Shown here one piece after another: positions 23,488 to 28,096 of a stretch of 28,096 nt of DNA. Below the pieces are notes generated by a model. The model was given only the letters and a program-made list of their open reading frames with translations. It did not search any database and had not been told where the DNA came from. Location of the stretch: positions 1 through 28,096 of the forward strand of contig CBINHE010000056.1 in the NCBI GenBank assembly GCA_966250375.1, read 5' to 3'. The translations under genes and the position numbers were made by a program. The stretch comes from CAMLDH01 sp966250375. Lineage in GTDB: Bacteria > Pseudomonadota > Gammaproteobacteria > Burkholderiales > Burkholderiaceae_D. The stretch's first letter is position 1. Every line of letters begins with the position of its first letter.

Positions 23488-23539
23488 GGATTGCGCTTGC
23501 AAGCGCAATCCGCTCCGCAGGCGGATCGCATGCGATCCG
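23488..23539. repeat. Two adjacent perfect palindromes nested in repeat copy 2
   Basis: A perfect 24-bp palindrome (23488-23511, half-site GGATTGCGCTTG) is followed after 10 bp by a perfect 18-bp palindrome (23522-23539, CGGATCGCATGCGATCCG). ATCCGC at 23508-23513 can also pair with GCGGAT at 23521-23526, so alternative folds exist. Copies 1 and 3 lack this segment, so it looks like a later insertion. Confidence 0.8.
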
Positions 23540-23560
23540 AATTCCCTGCTACGCCCCCTT

Positions 23561-23568
23561 GAAGGGGA
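23561..23568 (+). promoter_or_regulatory. Ribosome binding site of the PP2C gene, supplied by repeat copy 2
   Basis: GAAGGGGA lies 7 nt before the ATG at 23576 and is part of the conserved CCCCTTGAAGGGGAA block of the repeat. It also pairs with the CCCCTT just upstream (23554-23559), so a small hairpin could hide it. Confidence 0.65.
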
Positions 23569-23575
23569 AACGCCT

Positions 23576-24394
23576 ATGGCTCATTACGTTGAACTTCAAA
23601 TTGCCGCGAAGACCGATACCGGTTTATTGCGTTCGCATAATGAAGATTCTATCGCGGTCAATCCCGAGCATGGGCTCGCCATCCTGGCCGATGGAATGGG
23701 CGGGTATAACGCAGGTGAAGTCGCTAGCGGCATTGCCACCGCAATCATCAAGGAATCCCTGGAAGATCAACTGCGGCATTTCAGTTGGGCCGAGCATTCC
23801 ATTCCCGGCAAGCGGCTTCAGCAGATGATGGCCGACTCTGTCGAACGCGCCAACACCAGCATTCTCGAAGCAGCGCGCAGCGAACAGCAATATAGCGGGA
23901 TGGGTACGACCGTCGTCGCGACCTTGTTCCATCACGATAAAGTGATTGTCGCGCATGTAGGCGACTCGCGGCTGTACCGGTTGCGGCAAGCAAAACTCAC
24001 ATTGATTACCCGCGACCATTCGTTGTTGCAGGAGCAGATTGACGCAGGATTGATCGATCCGGAGGAGGCGCGCTTTTCGCCCAACCGGAATCTCATTACC
24101 CGCGCCGTCGGCGTGGATCAGGGGCTTGAGGTCGAAACCCATGAGCACCACACCAAGCCGGGCGATATCTATTTATTGTGTTCCGACGGCTTGTCCGACA
24201 TGCTGCCGACGCAGGAAATTGCAGAGCTATTAAACCGCCTCGATACCGACCTTGACGCAGCCTGCGACGCGCTCATCCGGCGTGCAAACGACAATGGCGG
24301 CCGCGACAATACATCAACCATTCTGGTGAAAATACAATCAAGCGCTGCCGAGCCAGAAGGCTTGCTAGGACGGATGTTGAATTGGGTTAGGTAG
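23576..24394 (+). CDS. PP2C-type serine/threonine protein phosphatase
   Basis: A 272-residue metal-dependent phosphatase (PPM family; bacterial Stp/PrpC type). It removes phosphate from Ser/Thr residues in the cytoplasm and normally opposes a Hanks-type kinase. All family motifs are present: LLRSHNEDS (Asp24), AILADGMGGYNAGEVAS (Asp39, Gly40), VAHVGDSRLYRLR, LITRDHSLL, LLCSDGLSDML (Asp204) and GGRDNTSTILV (Asp244). The gene begins directly against a truncated repeat that supplies its ribosome binding site. A frameshifted FHA gene follows. No kinase gene lies in the window. Confidence 0.95.
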   Translation: MAHYVELQIAAKTDTGLLRSHNEDSIAVNPEHGLAILADGMGGYNAGEVASGIATAIIKESLEDQLRHFSWAEHSIPGKRLQQMMADSVERANTSILEAARSEQQYSGMGTTVVATLFHHDKVIVAHVGDSRLYRLRQAKLTLITRDHSLLQEQIDAGLIDPEEARFSPNRNLITRAVGVDQGLEVETHEHHTKPGDIYLLCSDGLSDMLPTQEIAELLNRLDTDLDAACDALIRRANDNGGRDNTSTILVKIQSSAAEPEGLLGRMLNWVR

Positions 24395-24423
24395 CTGAAT
24401 TCAATGAGGTGTTGGGGAAAACA

Positions 24424-24706
24424 GTGGCGAAGATTCTCCCCACGATGGGCGATACGATATTGCAGGAGGGTGACGCTGTTGAAAGAGTTGATCACGATTG
24501 GCCGCAACTCCCACAACGGTATTGTCCTCGATAACATAGCGGTCAGTGCCGAGCGCGCGGTGATTGTGACGGTCCTCAACGGCCCCTATCTGGAAGGCCT
24601 GAATAGCACCAACGGTACGCAGATTAATGGTCGACATAAATTGGTGGTGTGTGACAAATACTGTCAGTTAATAGTCAGAAATTGCTCGCTCTCATTGTTT
24701 TTTTGA
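24424..24706 (+). pseudogene. Frameshifted FHA-domain gene downstream of the PP2C gene
   Basis: From GTG 24424 the frame reads (M)AKILPTMGDTILQE and then leaves register. One base lower, LLKELITIGRNSHNGIVLDN and YLEGLNSTNGTQINGR give clear FHA phosphothreonine-binding motifs (GR, S of VSAE, STNGT, NG). Removing one G from the GGG at 24468-24470 joins the two parts as LQEVTLLKELITIGR, the usual form of these small proteins. The usual His after the Ser (SAEHA) is Arg (SAERA), and the C-terminus after NGR is short and unlike the family. A shortened product from TTG 24479, which has GGAGGG upstream, is possible. FHA proteins often pair with PP2C phosphatases. Confidence 0.75.
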
Positions 24707-24736
24707 AGAAAAATGTCAAAAAGCAGTGTTTCCAGC

Positions 24737-24752
24737 TGGCACAGTGATTGCA
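24737..24752 (+). promoter_or_regulatory. Sigma-54 (-24/-12) promoter of the pilin gene
   Basis: TGGCACAGTGATTGCA matches the RpoN consensus TGGCAC-N5-TTGCW exactly. The predicted start near 24763 gives a leader of about 40 nt. Type IV pilin genes are commonly controlled by sigma-54 with the PilS-PilR two-component system, which is probably the case here. Confidence 0.9.
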
Positions 24753-24802
24753 AGATTGTTGTCATGGCAGATGTTCTGTCTATTTACAAGAGGAGAAACA
24801 AA

Positions 24803-25264
24803 ATGAAATCAATGAAAATGATGCAACGTGTGCAGAGCGGTTTTACCCTGATCGAATTGATGATCGTTGTTGCGATCATTGGTATTTTGGCTGCTGTGGC
24901 AATCCCTGCTTATCAAGATTATACTCAACGTGCGCAAGTATCTGAGGCATTTACAATGGTTGATGGCATGAAGACAGCTATCGCAGAATTTTCGCAATCG
25001 AATGGAGCATTTCCTGCAGCAGATGATATTACAGCAGGGGTCGGTGCTCCAGTGACAGGAAAGTATGGTGCAGCGGCGACAACAGCTAATACTGGCGTAA
25101 TCATCGTCACTATGGCTGCGGCAGGCGTGGTAGGTGCAGACATTGCAACGAAAACCATAACTTTTACTCCACCTACCTTGGCAGGTTTAACTGGCGCATT
25201 TTTATGGACTTGCACATCGACAGCGAAACAAAAATTTCTCCCCAAAACATGCACCGGCGTTTGA
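24803..25264 (+). CDS. pilA: Type IV major pilin
   Basis: A 153-residue prepilin. The short basic leader (residues 1-13, ending QSG) is cut by prepilin peptidase before Phe14, giving a mature protein that starts FTLIELMIVVAIIGILAAVA, with Glu5 and the hydrophobic assembly helix. AYQDYTQRAQVSEA follows as in PilA/PilE proteins. Cys137 and Cys150 near the C-terminus (LWTCTS and KTCTGV) would form the disulfide of the receptor-binding loop. AGAGGAGA precedes the ATG at 24803, and a perfect sigma-54 promoter and a terminator bracket the gene, so it is monocistronic. Minor pilin genes are not nearby. Confidence 0.96.
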   Translation: MKSMKMMQRVQSGFTLIELMIVVAIIGILAAVAIPAYQDYTQRAQVSEAFTMVDGMKTAIAEFSQSNGAFPAADDITAGVGAPVTGKYGAAATTANTGVIIVTMAAAGVVGADIATKTITFTPPTLAGLTGAFLWTCTSTAKQKFLPKTCTGV

Positions 25265-25330
25265 TAATAAGTTGAATTTGTTCTATTCCGCGTAGAACGA
25301 AAAAGCGCGATGCCTTCAGCGACATGTCTT

Positions 25331-25369
25331 AACACCCTTGATTCCGAACCAATCGGGGGTGTTTGTTTT
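25331..25369 (+). terminator. Intrinsic terminator of the pilin gene
   Basis: AACACCCTTGATT (25331-25343) pairs with AATCGGGGGTGTT (25351-25363), with two G-U pairs and a 7-nt loop. A T-rich tract (TTTGTTTTTTTA) follows. Confidence 0.88.
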
Positions 25370-25373
25370 TTTA

Positions 25374-25601
25374 TTTGGAACTGGGGATGGGTACGGTTTT
25401 GTGCCCACGCTGTATCTAGTGTATTGCACTGGATGTCCAAACACCTCGATTCTGAAAATGAGCTGGGGCCTTTTTATTTAGACGATCTAATTTACCCTAA
25501 AAGGCTGAAGTATTGGGCAGCTGTGATCATTGTCCCTTGGTGTAGAAGTGCCTGCTTAGTGAAACGTTTTCGAATTGCCGTTGAATGTCAGAATCTCGTT
25601 G
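25374..25601. other. Intergenic region between pilin terminator and moaC
   Basis: No convincing gene is present. AACACCTCGATTCTGAA (25440-25456) resembles the left arm of the pilin terminator (AACACCCTTGATTCCGAA), possibly a decayed partial duplication of that region. A plus-strand open frame starting at 25310 runs through the terminator and is rejected. Confidence 0.35.
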
Positions 25602-26123
25602 CTACATGAACTGCGCAATCCAGTCTCCTGATTTACCCCCATGCTTCTCCAGCACCCGTACATCCGTCATCACCATCCCGCGATCCACCGCCTTGCACAT
25701 ATCGTAAATCGTCAACAGTCCGATCTGCACCGCAGTCAGCGCTTCCATCTCGACGCCGGTTTTCCCAAATGTTTCGACTTGCGCGTTACAGGTGACGCTG
25801 GATTTCTCGCGGTCGATGCTGAAATCCACAGTGACCCGTGTCAAAGCCAACGGATGGCACAACGGAATCAAATCGCTGGTACGTTTGGCGCCCATGATGG
25901 CGGCAATCCGCGCAATGCCAAGCACATCACCTTTTTTCGCGGTGCCGGATTCGATGATTGCGAGGGTTTCGGATTTCATCCGGATGGTTCCGGTGGCAAT
26001 GGCGATACGGTGCGTTTCTTTCTTGTCGCCGACATCAACCATATGCGCTTGGCCGGTCGCGTCAAAGTGCGTTAAACCTTCTGGCATGACGCCAAGGCTT
26101 TTACTGTCTTTTTCGGTGTCCAT
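25602..26123 (-). CDS. moaC: Cyclic pyranopterin monophosphate synthase
   Basis: MoaC, acting after MoaA, converts the radical-SAM product of GTP to cyclic pyranopterin monophosphate in molybdenum cofactor synthesis. The product (173 aa from ATG 26123) has THFDATGQAHMVDVGDKKET, IPLCHPLALT and VEMEALTAVQIGLLTIYDM. Lys64, His90, Asp141 and Lys144 correspond to the active-site Lys51, His77, Asp128 and Lys131 of the E. coli enzyme. ATG 26087 (MPEGLTHFDA) is an equally possible start, closer to the family length; neither has a good ribosome binding site. It stands alone, divergent from the M48 protease gene. Confidence 0.95.
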   Translation of the reverse strand: MDTEKDSKSLGVMPEGLTHFDATGQAHMVDVGDKKETHRIAIATGTIRMKSETLAIIESGTAKKGDVLGIARIAAIMGAKRTSDLIPLCHPLALTRVTVDFSIDREKSSVTCNAQVETFGKTGVEMEALTAVQIGLLTIYDMCKAVDRGMVMTDVRVLEKHGGKSGDWIAQFM

Positions 26124-26250
26124 GGGTAACAAAGTATGTCGATTCTTGAACGGTCAGGATGTGCGGGTATCATATCATCGTAAAACAAGCATCTCTTTGC
26201 CCCTCCGCGGGACTGACGCGGGTGTGTTGTGCTTCGGCATATTCCAATGA

Positions 26251-27783
26251 ATGAAATTTAGAATGAAGCAACGTTTTCTTCTCACCACAATTGCCGCTTT
26301 GATATGCGCGTTACCTGCTGCGGTCGCGCCATCGTGGACTTCCGCGCAAAGCCTGCCGAGTCTGGGTGACACCGAACGTCAAGAACTCTCTCCGCTGATG
26401 GAACGCAAGCTTGGCGAGCAGATCATGCGCGATATCCGACGCAATCGCGACTATCTGGATGACGCGCCGTTGCTCGAATACCTGAACGATTTCGGCAATA
26501 CGCTGTTGGCGGCGCGGCCCGAGGCGCGGGGCGAGGCGGGGTACGACTTTTTCTTTTTTGCGGTGCGCGATCCCATGTTGAATGCGTTTGCATTGCCGGG
26601 CGGTTTCATCGCCGTGCATTCCGCGCTCGTGCTCGCTGCGCAAAATGAATCGGAACTGGCATCCGTGATGGCGCATGAAATAGGGCATGTTGCGCAACGC
26701 CATATTGCGCGCATGTTGGGTCAGCAGGGAAAGGATTCTCTGATTTCATTGGCTGCGATGATATTAGGAGCGCTGGCGGCGCGCTCCAGTCCCGATGCTG
26801 CAGAGGCGCTCATCGTTGGGGGGCAAGGCGTTGCCGTGCAGCGGCAGCTCAATTTCAGTCGCGATGCAGAGCGCGAAGCCGATCGTGTCGGTTTGCAGAT
26901 TATGCGCGACGCCGGTTTCGATACGTCGGGGATGATTTCATTTTTTGGCCGGCTGCAAACGGCGAGCCGTGCCTATACGGATGCCTTGCCGGCGTTTTTG
27001 CGTTCGCATCCGTTGACTACCGAGCGCATTGCCGATATCCAGGCGCGTACCCGTGATCAGCGTTACAAGCAGCGTGCCGACAGCCTTGATTTCCAGTTGA
27101 TCCGGGCGCGCCTGCGCGTGCTGCAGGACGCGTCGCCGCAAGGCTTGCGCGATGCCACGGTTGCCTTCGACAACCAGTTGCTGCAAAAGAGCCGGCCGCA
27201 GACGGCGGCCGCCAAATACGGGTTGGCCTTTATTGCGTTGCAACGGGGCGAGCATGCGAAGGCACAGGCGTTGCTGCAGGAGGCGCGCGTCGCCGCGCAA
27301 GGAGTGCCGGCGCTATCGTCGGCTGCCACGTCAAGCGTAATACTCGCGAGCTTGGCGATCGATATCAAGCTCGCAGCCAACCGGCCCGCCGAGGCATTGA
27401 AAGAGGCCGAGACGGCCCGTACGCAATTCCCACTGTCGCGTGGTATTGCGCGCCAATATGCGGAGGCGTTGATCGAAACGGCCCGTTACGATGATGCGAT
27501 CCATTATCTGCGCGATCAAGCACAGTTATATCGGCAAGAGCCACAGTTGCAGGAGCAATTGGCTAAAGCCTATGCGGCACAGGGCAAGCAGGCACTGCAG
27601 CATCTGGCGCTGGCGGAGTCCTATGCGTTGTCGGGAAGCTTGTCGTCAGCGCTCGATCAGTTGAACATTGCGCGCAAGGCCTCCGACGCATCGTTTTACG
27701 ACCAGGCGATTATCGACGCGCGCGAGCGCGAACTCCAGGCGCTTTGGCGTGAAGAGTTGAAAGAAAATCAGAAGGCGCATTAG
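26251..27783 (+). CDS. bepA: BepA-like M48 metalloprotease with TPR repeats
   Basis: A 510-residue periplasmic zinc protease related to BepA (YfgC), which helps assemble or degrade outer-membrane proteins such as LptD. A signal peptide covers residues 1-32 (hydrophobic LLTTIAALICALPAAVA, probable cleavage after TSA). The M48 domain has HEIGH at 142-146 (ASVMAHEIGHVAQRH) and the third ligand Glu207 in SRDAEREADRVG, with AFALPGGFIAVHSALV before it. The C-terminal half (about 310-500) is alpha-helical with TPR-like repeats, as in BepA. ATG 26251 and ATG 26263 are both possible starts without strong ribosome binding sites. The orthology to BepA is by architecture. Confidence 0.88.
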   Translation: MKFRMKQRFLLTTIAALICALPAAVAPSWTSAQSLPSLGDTERQELSPLMERKLGEQIMRDIRRNRDYLDDAPLLEYLNDFGNTLLAARPEARGEAGYDFFFFAVRDPMLNAFALPGGFIAVHSALVLAAQNESELASVMAHEIGHVAQRHIARMLGQQGKDSLISLAAMILGALAARSSPDAAEALIVGGQGVAVQRQLNFSRDAEREADRVGLQIMRDAGFDTSGMISFFGRLQTASRAYTDALPAFLRSHPLTTERIADIQARTRDQRYKQRADSLDFQLIRARLRVLQDASPQGLRDATVAFDNQLLQKSRPQTAAAKYGLAFIALQRGEHAKAQALLQEARVAAQGVPALSSAATSSVILASLAIDIKLAANRPAEALKEAETARTQFPLSRGIARQYAEALIETARYDDAIHYLRDQAQLYRQEPQLQEQLAKAYAAQGKQALQHLALAESYALSGSLSSALDQLNIARKASDASFYDQAIIDARERELQALWREELKENQKAH

Positions 27784-28096
27784 GAGCCTATCCCAGTAGG
27801 GATCAACCTTGGCTTGCAGTCCCTTAGGAGCGGGGGCTGCGTTGCTCGTCGTAGCATAGTGCGCTATGCGTCCACGTTAGAGGCTCCTTCCCTTTCAAGG
27901 GGAAGGTTGGGATGGGGATGGGTTTTACGCTGTGGACTTAACCACCCTAACCCTCCCCTTGAAGGGGAGGGAATACGGGCGGTTGGAACACGTCCGAAAA
28001 TAATGGGCCGGACACTATGGAGGCTGCTCCCTACTGGGCTACTATTGAGCGTTCAGTAAGTACCTGACATTAAATAGCCAGGCCAGATTGTTTCCA
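27784..28096. other. Repeat-filled region after the M48 protease gene
   Basis: No gene is called here. The region is taken up by repeat copy 3, its outer CCCAGTAGGGA inverted repeats, and a near-palindrome GCATAGTGCGCTATGC (27854-27869). An 81-codon open frame (27814-28059) reads straight through the repeat arms and is not credible. Confidence 0.5.
27886..27971. repeat. MITE-like repeat core, copy 3
   Basis: CCTTCCCTTTCAAGGGGAAG, then GGGATGGGGATGGGTT, a 15-nt loop, and the facing arm AACCACCCTAACCCTCCCC with TTGAAGGGGAGGG. It has the same two-armed core as copies 1 and 2 but lacks their TTACACAGAAG ends. Instead CCCAGTAGGGA (27792-27802) and TCCCTACTGGG (28028-28038), perfect inverted repeats, flank it about 90 and 57 bp away. 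Confidence 0.75.

Larger units (their letters stand above)
23365..23571. repeat. MITE-like repeat, copy 2 (right end missing, with inserted palindromes)
   Basis: The left 80 bases closely match copy 1: TTACACAGAAGTCAGTA, GGCGACGGAGAGCC, the CCCTCCCTTTCAAGGGGAGG block and AGGGATGGGTT. After AACCCATCCCCAT (23464-23476) about 70 bp of unrelated palindromic sequence intervene before CCCCTTGAAGGGGAA resumes (23554-23568). The expected right terminal repeat CTTCTGTGTAA is absent; the similarity stops just before the PP2C start codon. Confidence 0.8.

Noticed and set aside
25310..25609. Plus-strand 99-codon frame after the pilin gene
   Set aside because: It runs through the pilin terminator and has no ribosome binding site or family match.
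27814..28059. 81-codon frame near the window end
   Set aside because: It reads through both arms of repeat copy 3, so it is repeat sequence, not a gene.

Overview
The window looks like ordinary chromosome from a betaproteobacterium, most likely Oxalobacteraceae (Herminiimonas/Collimonas-like). The support is gene content and order: grpE-dnaK-dnaJ behind sigma-32 promoters, a purM-divergent permease/hda/HAD/pcnB/folK/panB operon, recA-recX-(DUF2889)-sucC-sucD, and a sigma-54-driven type IV pilin. Base composition is moderate, without strong islands. The genus is inference; no rRNA or tRNA gene was recognised.

Layout. 1-4.4 kb: a possible 40-codon secreted or membrane peptide on the minus strand, then grpE, dnaK and dnaJ on the plus strand, with separate heat-shock promoters before grpE and dnaK, a hairpin between dnaK and dnaJ, and a strong terminator. 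4.9-5.5 kb: a beta-carbonic anhydrase. 5.6-11.7 kb, minus strand: a compact eight-gene run (permease, hda, HAD phosphatase, pcnB, folK, DUF486 membrane protein, deoxynucleoside kinase, panB), most members joined by 4-8 nt start/stop overlaps. 11.85-12.9 kb: purM and a bidirectional terminator. 13-17.3 kb, minus strand: a circularly permuted ATP-grasp protein, an alpha-E protein, a transglutaminase-like protease and an Anbu (proteasome-like) peptidase. This is a recognised but functionally obscure gene set, predicted to make and trim peptide-like tags or oligopeptides. 17.5-22.6 kb: recA (perfect SOS box), recX, a broken DUF2889 gene, sucC and sucD. 22.6-24.7 kb: a TerC/YjbE-type membrane protein, a PP2C phosphatase and a frameshifted FHA gene. 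24.7-25.4 kb: a type IV pilin with a -24/-12 promoter and a terminator. 25.6-28.1 kb: moaC (minus) and a BepA-like M48 metalloprotease with TPR repeats.

The unusual content is mainly small repeats and the genes they disturb. (1) A 351-bp cassette lies between sucC and sucD: a GIY-YIG nuclease gene with one nonsense codon, bounded by near-identical 26-bp inverted repeats of the ATTCCC-N8-GGGAAT type. (2) A MITE-like family with a CCCTTGAAGGGG-type core occurs three times (after sucD, between the TerC and PP2C genes, and after the M48 protease). The second copy lacks its right end and appears to supply the ribosome binding site of the PP2C gene. (3) A REP-like twin hairpin sits inside the Anbu operon. 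(4) Two genes are visibly decayed: the DUF2889 gene between recX and sucC, and the FHA gene next to the PP2C phosphatase.

Most of the window is housekeeping. The Anbu/ATP-grasp/alpha-E/transglutaminase operon and the nuclease-repeat cassette deserve the closest look.
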